A stretch of DNA of 64,000 nucleotides from Iocasia fonsfrigidae (lineage in GTDB: Bacteria; Bacillota; Halanaerobiia; Halanaerobiales; DTU029): positions 124,001-188,000 of the forward strand of contig NZ_CP046640.1 of NCBI RefSeq assembly GCF_017751145.1, read 5' to 3'. The notes below the pieces were generated by a model that did no database searches, had not been told where the DNA came from, and saw only the letters and a program-made list of their open reading frames with translations. Made by a program: the position numbers and the translations under genes. Shown here piece by piece: positions 45,820 to 55,339 of the stretch (positions are counted from its first letter, which is position 1; each line of letters starts with the position of its first letter).

Positions 45820-47313
45820 ATGAATCAAGAGATTTTTGTTGGAATTGATTTAGGTACTACTGGAATGAAAATTATTTTTATGGACACCGATGGGACAATA
45901 TTAGCCAAGAATTATGTTGATTACCCGATACTAAATCCTGAACAGGGGTATGCAGAGCAAAGGCCTTCTGATTGGTGGCAGGGTTTATGTAAGATCTCTA
46001 CTGAAGTGTTAAACGAACATCCTGGTTTAAAAGATAGAATAGCTTGTATAGGTATTTCTGGCCAGATGCATACCCAGGTCTATCTTGATAACAATAACCG
46101 CATATTGAGGAATGCAATAACCTGGATGGATCAGAGGACAAGGAAATTAGTGGAAAGATATAATGCAAAAGAAGAAAACAGGATGATTATTTCTGATTAT
46201 ACCCTTAACTCTCTTTCTACTACCTATACTGCACCACATATTGTTTGGGTAAAAGAAGAAGAGCCTGATATATATAGGAAAACTGAAAAGGTTCTTCTGG
46301 CCAAAGATTATATCAAATACATGTTAACTGGAGAGATGGTTACGGACTATTCAGATGCAGTAGGAACCCTTTTGTTTAATACTGTTAAGAAAAAGTGGTC
46401 TGACGAGATGTTTAGACTTTTTGACTTAGCTCCAAGTTTAATGCCTGAGGTAGATAAATCAGCCCAAGTAATTGGAAGAATCACCCCTGAAGCAGCTAGT
46501 ATTACTGGACTTCCTGAGGGCACTCCTGTTATAAATGGTTCTGCTGATCAGGCTGCTACCTCACTTGGGGCCGGGGTCATTCATCCTGGAGAGGTTACAG
46601 CAATAGTGGGTACAGCTGGTGTTATTTCAGTTATTTCCGATGAACCTATAGCTGACCCTGAACACAGGGTACTATGTTGGAATTATTGTCTAGAAGACAA
46701 ATGGGTTAACCTGGGGATAATGCAGACAGCTGGTGAATCCTTAAACTGGTTTAAACGGACCTTTGATAGTGAGTCAGATGCTGTTTTTGATATCTATAAC
46801 CAGGAAATAGCTAATATAGCAGATGGTAGTGAAGGTTTAATATTTTTACCTTATTTGATGGGAGAAAGATCACCTCACTGGGATTCTGAAGCTCGGGGAG
46901 TATTTTTTGGCATGAGCATGAATCATAATAAATATCATTTTGTTAAGTCAATTATGGAAGGTGTTAGTTTTGCCTTTAAAAATAACCTTGAAGTCATGGA
47001 ATCATTAGGAATCAATATTGATAAACTGCGGCTGCTTGGTGGAGGCAGTAAGAGTGAAGAATGGCTTAATATTATGGCTAAAGTACTTAACAAAAAGATT
47101 AGTCCAGTAAAAGTCGCAGAAACTGGTGCTTTGGGTAGTTCTATTTTATGTGGCTTAGCACTGGGGGTTTACGATTCCCTGGATGATGTGGTTTCTCGTC
47201 TAACTATGACTGGCAAAGAATATTATTACGAAGAAATACCTGAAATATACTATAAAAATTACAATAAATATAAAAAGATATATCAGAGAACAAAGGATAT
47301 TTTTAAACTATAA
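45820..47313 (+). CDS. FGGY-family sugar kinase (xylulokinase-like)
   Basis: A 497-residue FGGY kinase. The N-terminal phosphate loop is GIDLGTTGMKIIFMDTDG; the central region has CIGISGQMHTQVYLD, NAITWMDQRTRKLVER and INGSADQAATSLGAG; the C-terminal part has MGERSPHWDSEARG and LLGGGSKSEEWLNIMAKVLN. Sequence is nearest in pattern to xylulokinase (D-xylulose 5-kinase) but ketose specificity in FGGY kinases is hard to tell by eye. GGAGG precedes ATG 45820. It lies downstream of the importer and upstream of the aldolase, so it should phosphorylate a ketose or polyol from the glycyl radical pathway. Confidence 0.88.
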   Translation: MNQEIFVGIDLGTTGMKIIFMDTDGTILAKNYVDYPILNPEQGYAEQRPSDWWQGLCKISTEVLNEHPGLKDRIACIGISGQMHTQVYLDNNNRILRNAITWMDQRTRKLVERYNAKEENRMIISDYTLNSLSTTYTAPHIVWVKEEEPDIYRKTEKVLLAKDYIKYMLTGEMVTDYSDAVGTLLFNTVKKKWSDEMFRLFDLAPSLMPEVDKSAQVIGRITPEAASITGLPEGTPVINGSADQAATSLGAGVIHPGEVTAIVGTAGVISVISDEPIADPEHRVLCWNYCLEDKWVNLGIMQTAGESLNWFKRTFDSESDAVFDIYNQEIANIADGSEGLIFLPYLMGERSPHWDSEARGVFFGMSMNHNKYHFVKSIMEGVSFAFKNNLEVMESLGINIDKLRLLGGGSKSEEWLNIMAKVLNKKISPVKVAETGALGSSILCGLALGVYDSLDDVVSRLTMTGKEYYYEEIPEIYYKNYNKYKKIYQRTKDIFKL

Positions 47314-47337
47314 ATTAAGATTAAGGGTGATAAAATA

Positions 47338-47976
47338 ATGGATGACTTCAAACAAATTGTTGTTGATGCAGGAGTTAAGATGTGCCAGAGAAGCTTGACA
47401 GTTGGTACTTGGGGTAATATTAGTTATCGGGATCCTGAAAGCGGTAATATTTTTTTAACACCTAGTGGTATGGATTATCAGAAATTAGGGACTAATGATA
47501 TTGTTGTTTATAATGCAAAAGGGGAAATAATCGAGGGCCAAAGAAAACCTTCAATTGAATGGTCAATGCATTTAGCTATTTTTGCGGCAAGGGAAGATGT
47601 AAATGCTATTATTCATACACACCCGACTTATTCCACTGCTTTTGCTATTACAGATACTTCAATACCACCAGTTTCAGAGGACTTTGTACAGATTGTAGGT
47701 GATTCAGTAGAATGTGCAGAATATGCCCTGCCTGGGACAAAAGAATTGGGGGAGTATGCTGTTAAAGCTTTAGCATCTAAAAATGCGGTATTATTGACCA
47801 GTCATGGGACCTTATGTGTAGGCCCTAACATGGATTTTGCTTTTAAGGTTTGTGATGTTGTAGAAAAAACAGCTTATCTCTATCTAATGAGTAAGAATTT
47901 AGGTGAGGCTAGAATTATACCACCTGCTGATATAAAGGCGATGCAGGATTTTGTTAAAACAAAGTATGGTCAGTAG
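47338..47976 (+). CDS. Class II aldolase (L-fuculose-phosphate aldolase family)
   Basis: A 212-residue zinc aldolase. Metal ligands are visible in AIIHTHPTYST (two histidines near 92-94) and SHGTLCVG (histidine near 152). The catalytic acid is in KPSIEWSMHL (near 73) and the phosphate-binding region is GTWGNISYRD. Known members cleave ketose-1-phosphates to dihydroxyacetone phosphate and an aldehyde, or epimerise ribulose 5-phosphate. Length favours the fuculose-phosphate aldolase group. It is the last gene before a very strong terminator, completing the operon. The product aldehyde is unknown. Confidence 0.85.
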   Translation: MDDFKQIVVDAGVKMCQRSLTVGTWGNISYRDPESGNIFLTPSGMDYQKLGTNDIVVYNAKGEIIEGQRKPSIEWSMHLAIFAAREDVNAIIHTHPTYSTAFAITDTSIPPVSEDFVQIVGDSVECAEYALPGTKELGEYAVKALASKNAVLLTSHGTLCVGPNMDFAFKVCDVVEKTAYLYLMSKNLGEARIIPPADIKAMQDFVKTKYGQ

Positions 47977-48014
47977 ATATAAGAAAACTCATATTAGAAA
48001 AATAACTCTTTAGT

Positions 48015-48065
48015 AATAGTTTTATCTTGTTATCGGATAACAAGATAAAACTATTATTTTTTTAA
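48015..48065 (+). terminator. Strong terminator ending the catabolic operon
   Basis: AATAGTTTTATCTTGTTAT and ATAACAAGATAAAACTATT form a perfect 19-bp stem around CGG, followed by a T8 tail. It closes the transcription unit from 37590. Confidence 0.93.
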
Positions 48066-48111
48066 AGTTTAGGAAACTATGCAATTTTGAAATTGTGGAT
48101 AACTTTGAAGA

Positions 48112-48239
48112 CCGACAGATATATTTGTTTTCCTTGCCGTGCGCTGCGGTGTCCTACCTCCGCTTACTGTCGAGAAATTTTCCTTCGGCGTCGTGCCTAC
48201 GGATAATTTCTAGAGTCGTCCAACAAATATATCTGTCTG
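48112..48239 (+). repeat. 128-bp GC-rich hairpin element with 16-bp terminal inverted repeats
   Basis: GACAGATATATTTGTT (48114-48129) pairs perfectly with AACAAATATATCTGTC (48222-48237). Inside is an AGAAATTTTCC/GGATAATTTCT stem (one mismatch) and a region unusually rich in G and C for this genome. The direct copies of TAACTTTG that flank the element (48100-48107 and 48248-48255) are not adjacent to the arms, so they are weak evidence for an insertion scar. It is probably a MITE-like or REP-like intergenic repeat. Confidence 0.6.
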
Positions 48240-48332
48240 GATTATGTTAACTTTGTGTAAAGTAAAAAATTAATAATTATTGATTAAGTTTGGGTGGCGA
48301 ACCCTTCTACGTTTAATTAAATTGCTATATAG

Positions 48333-48402
48333 TTGATTTATAAAAATTATTATGCTACAATATTAATTAGAATTCTTATTATAAGAATTCTAATTAATAT
48401 TG
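48333..48402 (+). promoter_or_regulatory. Promoter overlapped by a 45-bp palindrome upstream of the MarR gene
   Basis: TTGATT (48333-48338), 17 bases, TACAAT (48356-48361). From 48358 to 48402, 22-bp perfect arms (outer part CAATATTAATTAG, inner TTCTTAT) flank a single T. The palindrome covers the -10 box and start site and ends at the ribosome-binding site. A MarR dimer repressing its own operon would fit well. Confidence 0.7.
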
Positions 48403-48414
48403 GGGGTGGTTTTG

Positions 48415-48858
48415 ATGAAGAGAAAGTTAATTAAAGAAGCAGCAGAAGAGATTGCTGGGTTTATGCCTTTTTATTTTAAATATATAAACCCAATTATACA
48501 TAAAGATGAAAAATATTCTTTAAATGAAAATCAAATAAAATTAATAATGATGCTGTATTTAACAGAGAGTCAAACACCTACGAAACTTAGTATTTTTATG
48601 GATATGCCTAAAGGCAGTTTAACAACTATAATTGATTCGCTTGTTGATAAAGGTTTTATAACAAAAAAAGAAGATATTAATGATAGAAGAAAAAAGAAGA
48701 TAAGTATCACTGAAAAAGGAAAGGGATTTGTAGCTTATAAAACTAACGATAGTTTACTTAAATTTAACGACTTATTTCAAAATTTTAAGGAAGATAGTTT
48801 GGAAAGGATAATAATAGGGTTTAGAGAACTATCTCAAAACTTAAAGTTAAGTAATTAA
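48415..48858 (+). CDS. MarR-family transcriptional regulator
   Basis: A 147-residue winged-helix regulator. The recognition helix and wing region reads TPTKLSIFMDMPKGSLTTII, then DSLVDKGFITKKEDINDRRKKKISITEKG, the standard MarR order. ATG 48415 has GGGGGTGG upstream; the TTG at 48400 overlaps it. It probably represses itself and the adjacent glycosyltransferase through the 45-bp palindrome, and releases DNA when a phenolic or antibiotic-like ligand binds. The family call is clear; the inducer is not visible. Confidence 0.88.
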   Translation: MKRKLIKEAAEEIAGFMPFYFKYINPIIHKDEKYSLNENQIKLIMMLYLTESQTPTKLSIFMDMPKGSLTTIIDSLVDKGFITKKEDINDRRKKKISITEKGKGFVAYKTNDSLLKFNDLFQNFKEDSLERIIIGFRELSQNLKLSN

Positions 48859-48920
48859 TTTTGTACAAATATTAAATTCCGATTATATTCATTTATAGTA
48901 TGAAAGGGGTAAGTTGAAGA

Positions 48921-50093
48921 ATGGATACTATTATATTTTTTGGTGTTCCCGCTCATGGTCATATTAACCCAACACTTCCAATTGTTGAAGAATTAATTAC
49001 AAGAGGAAAGAGGATTATTTATTATTGTACTGAAGATTTTAAGGATATAATAGAAAACAGTGGTGCCCTATTTAGACCTTATAAAATGGAAATTATGAAT
49101 AAAAATAATAAATTAATTTCTAAAAATTTTATTTCACTAACAAGGTCAATTTTAGAATCTACAGATGATATAATAAATCATCACCTTGAAGAGGTGAGAG
49201 ATGAAAATCCAGTTTGTATAGTTCATGATTCTTTTTGTACCTGGGGCAGGTGTATTGCCAAGGTTTTAAATATAAGGGCAGTATGTTCAACTACGATATT
49301 TCCAATAGGAAAAAAGTTTTTAAATCCAGGGATATTAATGATGATGCTTAGTAGATTGGGAGATTTGATAAGATTTAAGAAGCTTGCTAAATACTACAGT
49401 AAAAAATATAATATTGAAGTTGATCTTAAACATACTATTATCAATAAAGAAGATCTTAATATAGTATATACTTCAAGGTATTTCCAGCCTAAATCAGAAG
49501 AAATAGATGAGAGCTATAAGTATGTTGGCCCATCAATTAACCATAGAGATGAAGACCTTGATTTCCCTTTTGAAAAATTGAGGAATAGAAAAGTTATTTA
49601 TATTTCTCTAGGTACATTACTTAACCAAAACATTAGTTTTTATCAGAAATGTTTAAAAACCTTTGCTCAAAAGGAATTTCTTGTTATTATGTCTGTGGGT
49701 AAAAATACAGAGATAAAAGAGTTGGGTGAAATTCCTGATAATTTTATTGTCAAAGATTATGTGCCACAAATTGAGGTTTTACAAAGGGCAGATTTATTTA
49801 TATCACATGCTGGTATGAATAGTGTACATGAAGCCTTATATTTTGGTGTTCCTTTAATTTTAGTTCCACAACAACCAGAACAGCTAATGATTGGGAAAAG
49901 GATTGAGGAATTAGGAGCAGGGATTTGTTTAAATAATAAAGAAATTAATGAAAATATACTTCGAGATTCTGCAGATAAAATCATGAAACACCAATCATAT
50001 TTGCAAAATACAAACTATATAAAGGAAACTTTTAGAAAAGCTGGCGGCTATAAAAGGGCTGTTGATATAATTTTGGATACATTACCACACTAG
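48921..50093 (+). CDS. GT1 glycosyltransferase, macrolide-glycosyltransferase-like
   Basis: A 390-residue GT-B glycosyltransferase. The N-terminal acceptor domain begins TIIFFGVPAHGHINPTLPIV, and the C-terminal donor domain has ISLGTLL, YVPQIEVLQRADLFISHAG, MNSVHEALYFGVPLILVPQQ, and PEQ-LMIGKRIEELGAG. This fits the YjiC/MGT group that attaches sugars from UDP-donors to macrolides, flavonoids or peptides, often inactivating antibiotics. The HAG-x-N donor motif is conserved. The gene is 62 bases after the MarR gene and likely induced with it. The natural acceptor is unknown. Confidence 0.85.
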   Translation: MDTIIFFGVPAHGHINPTLPIVEELITRGKRIIYYCTEDFKDIIENSGALFRPYKMEIMNKNNKLISKNFISLTRSILESTDDIINHHLEEVRDENPVCIVHDSFCTWGRCIAKVLNIRAVCSTTIFPIGKKFLNPGILMMMLSRLGDLIRFKKLAKYYSKKYNIEVDLKHTIINKEDLNIVYTSRYFQPKSEEIDESYKYVGPSINHRDEDLDFPFEKLRNRKVIYISLGTLLNQNISFYQKCLKTFAQKEFLVIMSVGKNTEIKELGEIPDNFIVKDYVPQIEVLQRADLFISHAGMNSVHEALYFGVPLILVPQQPEQLMIGKRIEELGAGICLNNKEINENILRDSADKIMKHQSYLQNTNYIKETFRKAGGYKRAVDIILDTLPH

Positions 50094-50155
50094 TAATTTT
50101 ATGATAAGTATATAACCATGGTCTGGACTGAATCTCTGAAACTTTGATAATTACC

Positions 50156-50184
50156 TTGACAACAATTTTTATCTCTGTTAAAAT
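50156..50184 (+). promoter_or_regulatory. Promoter of guaB
   Basis: TTGACA, a 17-base spacer and TAAAAT, about 95 bases before the ATG. No purine riboswitch or PurR box was seen in the leader. Confidence 0.65.
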
Positions 50185-50260
50185 GTTAAAAATACCTACA
50201 GTTAATTTAGTAGATTGGGATGATTTTTACTAGTATTTTTAGCTAAAATGGTTAACATAG

Positions 50261-51745
<1,485 letters not shown>

Positions 51746-51771
51746 TCTAAAGTGATTTAATAAGATGTTTT

Positions 51772-51809
51772 GCCTATAAAGTGTGAATCCTAACTTTATA
51801 GGCTTTTTT
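51772..51809 (+). terminator. Terminator after guaB
   Basis: GCCTATAAAGT and ACTTTATAGGC form a perfect 11-bp stem around GTGAATCCTA with a T6 tail. Confidence 0.9.
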
Positions 51810-51826
51810 AGATTTTAGATAGATTG

Positions 51827-51855
51827 TGTGACAAGGGGACGTTTCGTTTGTCATA
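51827..51855 (+). repeat. REP-like inverted repeat fragment
   Basis: TGTGACAAGGGGACG followed by TTTCGTTTGTCATA, with TGACAA and TTGTCA arms. The pattern is like short repeats scattered in many clostridial genomes near Y1-transposase genes. No transposase is present here, so it may be a lone copy. The match is from memory of the pattern, not from a search. Confidence 0.4.
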
Positions 51856-51991
51856 ACTTAAAGGCATAAGGTAAAAAGGAAGTATTTTTAAGATGATATA
51901 AAATGTAGTTTGTTTTACACTATAATTCTTGTATATAATATATAATATAGTTAGAATTGTTAATATTTGATTATACTAGGAGGTAAGGAAA

Positions 51992-52927
51992 ATGTCTGAT
52001 AAGATAAAGAAGGAGAAATTGATTATTATTGGTGGTGGGCCGGCTGGCCTTACAGCAGCAATATATGGGTTAAGGGCTGGTTTAGATCCCCTTGTACTTA
52101 TGGGTCCTGAACCAGGGGGCCAGATTACTACTTCGCCGGAAATAGAAAACTTTCCCGGGTTCCCCGGGGGGATAAATGGTTTTGAATTAATGCAGAAAGT
52201 TATTCAACAGGTTGAGAGTTTTGAGGGGAGACTGGCCTATGAGATGGTAGATGAGCTGAATCTGAAGCAGAAACCGTATACTATCAAGACTGGAAACCAG
52301 GTATATCAGACTGATACTATAATAATAGCAACTGGTGCTTCTCCACGCAAACTGGGGCTTGTCAGGGAAGGGGAACTCCTGGGTCAGGGTGTTTCTTACT
52401 GTGCTACCTGTGATGGTGCCTTTTTTAAAGGGCAAGCTGTTGCTGTGGTAGGGGGTGGGGATGTTGCCCTTGAAGAGGCCAGTTATTTAAGTGGTTTTGC
52501 CTCTAAGGTTTATCTCATCCATCGGCGCAATCAGTTCAGGGGAACAAAGTTATTAGCTGATAGGCTAATTAGTAATCCAAAGCTTGAAATATTATGGGAT
52601 TCTGAGGTTAGAGATTTACTAGGTGATGAAAAATTATCAGGGATTGTTGTGGAGAATAATAAAACAAATGAAAAGAAGGTATTAAATGATGTCAGGGGAC
52701 TTTTTATTGCTATTGGTTATAACCCTAATGTCAGTCTTTTTGAGGGAATTATTGAGCTGGATGAGTCAGGTTTTATTAAGACTAATGATAGGTATATGAC
52801 AAATATAGAGGGTGTGTTTGCTGCTGGGGATGTTCAGGATCCACTGTATCAGCAGGTAGTAACATCAGCTGGTAGTGGTGCAGCAGCGGCAATAGAAGCA
52901 GGTCAGTACATAGACAGTTTGCTTTAG
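51992..52927 (+). CDS. trxB: Thioredoxin reductase
   Basis: A 311-residue FAD disulfide reductase. FAD motif GGGPAGLTAAIYGLRAGL at about 12-29, redox-active CATC near 135-138 (SYCATCDGAFFKG), NADPH motif VVGGGDVALEEASYL and the HRRNQFR stretch that favours NADPH, and the FAD C-terminal GVFAAGDVQDPLYQQVVTS. It reduces thioredoxin for protein repair and ribonucleotide reduction. AGGAGG lies upstream of the ATG. It converges with a small minus-strand gene, with ends overlapping by a few bases. Confidence 0.95.
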   Translation: MSDKIKKEKLIIIGGGPAGLTAAIYGLRAGLDPLVLMGPEPGGQITTSPEIENFPGFPGGINGFELMQKVIQQVESFEGRLAYEMVDELNLKQKPYTIKTGNQVYQTDTIIIATGASPRKLGLVREGELLGQGVSYCATCDGAFFKGQAVAVVGGGDVALEEASYLSGFASKVYLIHRRNQFRGTKLLADRLISNPKLEILWDSEVRDLLGDEKLSGIVVENNKTNEKKVLNDVRGLFIAIGYNPNVSLFEGIIELDESGFIKTNDRYMTNIEGVFAAGDVQDPLYQQVVTSAGSGAAAAIEAGQYIDSLL

Positions 52928-53082
52928 TCTTCACTGAGGAGTTCAGCCTTTACTTTTTTGACTGTCATTAGAGATACACCGATTTTATTGGCAATTTCAT
53001 AGTCTTCCAGAGAAGGCCAGATAGGGTTATAATCCTGCTGGCCTTTCTCTATATCTGTATTATCGTACCCGTCTTTTTTCAT
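52924..53082 (-). CDS. Small helix-turn-helix-like protein (52 residues)
   Basis: Minus-strand ATG (53080-53082) behind AAGGGG opens a 52-codon frame ending at 52924, overlapping the last bases of trxB on the other strand. The peptide begins MKKDGYDNTD and ends VKKVKAELLSED. Its centre (YEIANKIGVSLMTVKKVKAE) looks like a helix-turn-helix, with the turn near GVS. The good ribosome-binding site and absence of codon oddities suggest a real gene. It may be a small DNA-binding regulator; the target is unknown. Confidence 0.55.
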   Translation of the reverse strand: MKKDGYDNTDIEKGQQDYNPIWPSLEDYEIANKIGVSLMTVKKVKAELLSED

Positions 53083-53243
53083 TTAATCAGCCCCTTAAGG
53101 ATTAGTATGCATGTTTGAGATTTACTTTATACAGTAGTGAGGGGAGTCAATTGTGGTTAAATCTAATATATAGTGAAATTTGCAGGGATTTTAGGATTTA
53201 TAGAGAATATAATTAATTACAGGAATAAAACAAAAAAGTAGGG

Positions 53244-53915
53244 ATGATTGTGAACGGTAAATTAATCGTTATTGAATCTGGTACTGATTCCAGTGGGAAA
53301 GCAACCCAGACAGATAAGTTATACCAGAGATTAAAAAAAGAATCTTATAATATAAAAAAGATACAGTTTCCAGACTATCAGAGTAGGTCATCAGAGCTGG
53401 TTAAGATGTATTTGAATGGTGAATTTGGCGGTAAACCAGGTGATGTTAACTCCTATGCTGCTTCAACTTTTTATGCTGTAGATAGATATGCCTCATATCA
53501 GTTAAAATGGAAAAAGTATTATCAGGATGGGAAGATTATTCTGGCTGATAGGTATACTACCTCAAATATGGTCCACCAGGCCAGTAAGATTAAAGATCTA
53601 AAGGAAAAGGAAGAATATCTTGATTGGTTATATGACCTGGAGTTTAACAGATTTTTATTACCGGAGCCTGACCTGGTGATTTTTCTGGATGTTCCTCCTG
53701 AGAAGAGCCGTGTTTTAATGGATAAACGGGCAGAGGGTAAGGATATTCATGAACAGGATATTAATTATCTGAGCAGTACCTATGATAATGCCTGCTGGTT
53801 GGCTGAAAAATATAAGTGGCAGGTGATAGACTGTGTCAGGGGAAATATTATGCGGACAGTAGAAGAGATACATGAAGAAATTTATGATTTATTTACAGGT
53901 TTAATGCAGAGATAA
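53244..53915 (+). CDS. tmk: Thymidylate kinase-like (dTMP kinase) protein
   Basis: A 223-residue kinase with P-loop ESGTDSSGKATQTDKLYQRL (about 10-30), the DRY motif in ILADRYTTSNMVHQASK (about 96-112) and a LID segment near 151 (PPEKSRVLMDKRAEGKD). It should phosphorylate dTMP to dTDP for DNA synthesis. The start is uncertain: ATG 53244 lies against a TAGGG stretch, while GTG 53250 has better spacing. It opens the conserved gene order tmk-darA-holB-ricT-yabA-trmN-rsmI seen in Bacillus and relatives. It is somewhat divergent from standard Tmk in the LID, so a different nucleotide specificity cannot be excluded. Confidence 0.82.
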   Translation: MIVNGKLIVIESGTDSSGKATQTDKLYQRLKKESYNIKKIQFPDYQSRSSELVKMYLNGEFGGKPGDVNSYAASTFYAVDRYASYQLKWKKYYQDGKIILADRYTTSNMVHQASKIKDLKEKEEYLDWLYDLEFNRFLLPEPDLVIFLDVPPEKSRVLMDKRAEGKDIHEQDINYLSSTYDNACWLAEKYKWQVIDCVRGNIMRTVEEIHEEIYDLFTGLMQR

Positions 53916-53988
53916 GCTGGCAAATTATAGTTAGGTGCTTGTGATCTAGGGTGAGCGATTATTTATTAAAGAAGGGAGAAAAAAGCAG

Positions 53989-54318
53989 ATGAAAATGGTA
54001 ATTGCTATTGTACATGACCATGATGCCCATCGCTTATTGGAGGCACTTAATCAGGGTGGATTCCAGGCGACGAAGATGGCCAGTACAGGTGGCTTCTTAA
54101 GAGAGGGGAATACTACTTTTATAATTGGGACAGAAGCGGGTGACCTTGATCAGGTAATAGAGATAATACGGGATAACTGTAAGTCGCGAAAAAAGACTGT
54201 TGCCCCTATGTCCCCTGTGGCTACTACACTGGAGAGTTATTATTCCTTCCCTATGGAGGTGCAGATTGGTGGTGCCACAGTCTTTATTATTAATGTAGAA
54301 CAGTTTCTAAAATTATAA
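53989..54318 (+). CDS. darA: Cyclic di-AMP receptor DarA/PstA
   Basis: A 109-residue PII-like protein. The pattern MKMVIAIVHDHDAHRLLEAL, FQATKMASTGGFLREGNTT, IIGTEAGDLDQVIEII and GGATVFIINVEQFLKL matches DarA (DUF970), a trimeric c-di-AMP-binding protein. In Firmicutes it couples c-di-AMP levels to metabolism, although its partners remain debated. AAGGGAG precedes the ATG. It lies between tmk and holB, the typical place in Firmicutes. Confidence 0.93.
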   Translation: MKMVIAIVHDHDAHRLLEALNQGGFQATKMASTGGFLREGNTTFIIGTEAGDLDQVIEIIRDNCKSRKKTVAPMSPVATTLESYYSFPMEVQIGGATVFIINVEQFLKL

Positions 54319-54348
54319 TATAAATGACAGTTTGTAAGGGGAATAACG

Positions 54349-55332
54349 ATGGGTTTTAAAGATATAATAGGACAAGATAGTGCGGTTGAGCTCTTAGTTG
54401 AGCAGTTAAAAAGTCGGCGGGTATCCCATGCCTTCCTTTTTATTGGAAAAGATGGGGTTGGGAAAAAGAGACTGGCTCTGGAGTTTGCCAGGGCATTGTT
54501 TTGCCCTGAGAAGGAGGCTGATGCCTGCGGCATTTGCCTCTCCTGTAAAAAGGTGTCTCATCAAAACCACCCTGATATTAGGCTTGTTGAGATTAATGAG
54601 GGTGACAATATCAAGATAGAACAGATCAGAGAACTCCAGCAGGAGATTGCTTATAAACCATATGAAAGTGACCGGAAGGTATTTATTATTGATCAGGCTG
54701 ATCAAATGACAGTACAGGCAGCTAACAGTCTGTTGAAGACTCTGGAAGAACCCCCTTCCTATGCGCTTATAATTCTGCTGGCAGAAGAGACTGATAGTCT
54801 GTTACCTACAGTTATTTCGCGCTGTCAAAAAATCCAACTGAGTAAGCTGGCCAGGGAAGAAATTGAAAAGAAACTTAAATCAGAGGGAGTAGCACCTGAC
54901 AAAGCGGAGGTAATAGCTGGTCTAGCAGATGGTAGTCTTGGCAGGGCTCTGGCCCTACTGGGAGACGAGGAATTTTTAAATAGCCGGCAAGAAGTATACA
55001 GTATATTATATAATTTAGATAAGGTGGATACAGTAGATTTATTTAAGCAGGCTGATAAACTGACTACTTATCTAAATAACGGCCTGCCATTATTTGAGTT
55101 GATATTAAGTCTATTCAGGGATATAATATTATATAAACAGGGAAATAATAACAGGATAGTTAACTTCGATTTTATTGATGATATAAAGGTGATGGGAAAG
55201 AAGTATAAGATAGAGGAATTGATAGGGATTGTAAACTTGACAAATACTATTAGTGGTTATATAAGGGCTAATGTTAAAAAAGACTTAGCCCTACAGAACT
55301 TACTACTTAAGATTCGAGCTAAGAGGGTGTAA
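54349..55332 (+). CDS. holB: DNA polymerase III delta-prime subunit
   Basis: A 327-residue clamp-loader subunit. P-loop-like FIGKDGVGKKRLALEFARAL near 25-45, a cysteine cluster CGICLSCKK near 63-71, VFIIDQADQMTVQAANSLLK near 105-124 and LLPTVISRCQKI near 147-158. The Walker A is near canonical, while Walker B is DQAD, as in delta-prime subunits, which bind but need not hydrolyse ATP. The C-terminal part forms the collar domain. It follows darA by 30 bases and precedes ricT by seven. Confidence 0.94.
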   Translation: MGFKDIIGQDSAVELLVEQLKSRRVSHAFLFIGKDGVGKKRLALEFARALFCPEKEADACGICLSCKKVSHQNHPDIRLVEINEGDNIKIEQIRELQQEIAYKPYESDRKVFIIDQADQMTVQAANSLLKTLEEPPSYALIILLAEETDSLLPTVISRCQKIQLSKLAREEIEKKLKSEGVAPDKAEVIAGLADGSLGRALALLGDEEFLNSRQEVYSILYNLDKVDTVDLFKQADKLTTYLNNGLPLFELILSLFRDIILYKQGNNNRIVNFDFIDDIKVMGKKYKIEELIGIVNLTNTISGYIRANVKKDLALQNLLLKIRAKRV

Positions 55333-55339
55333 ATATAAA

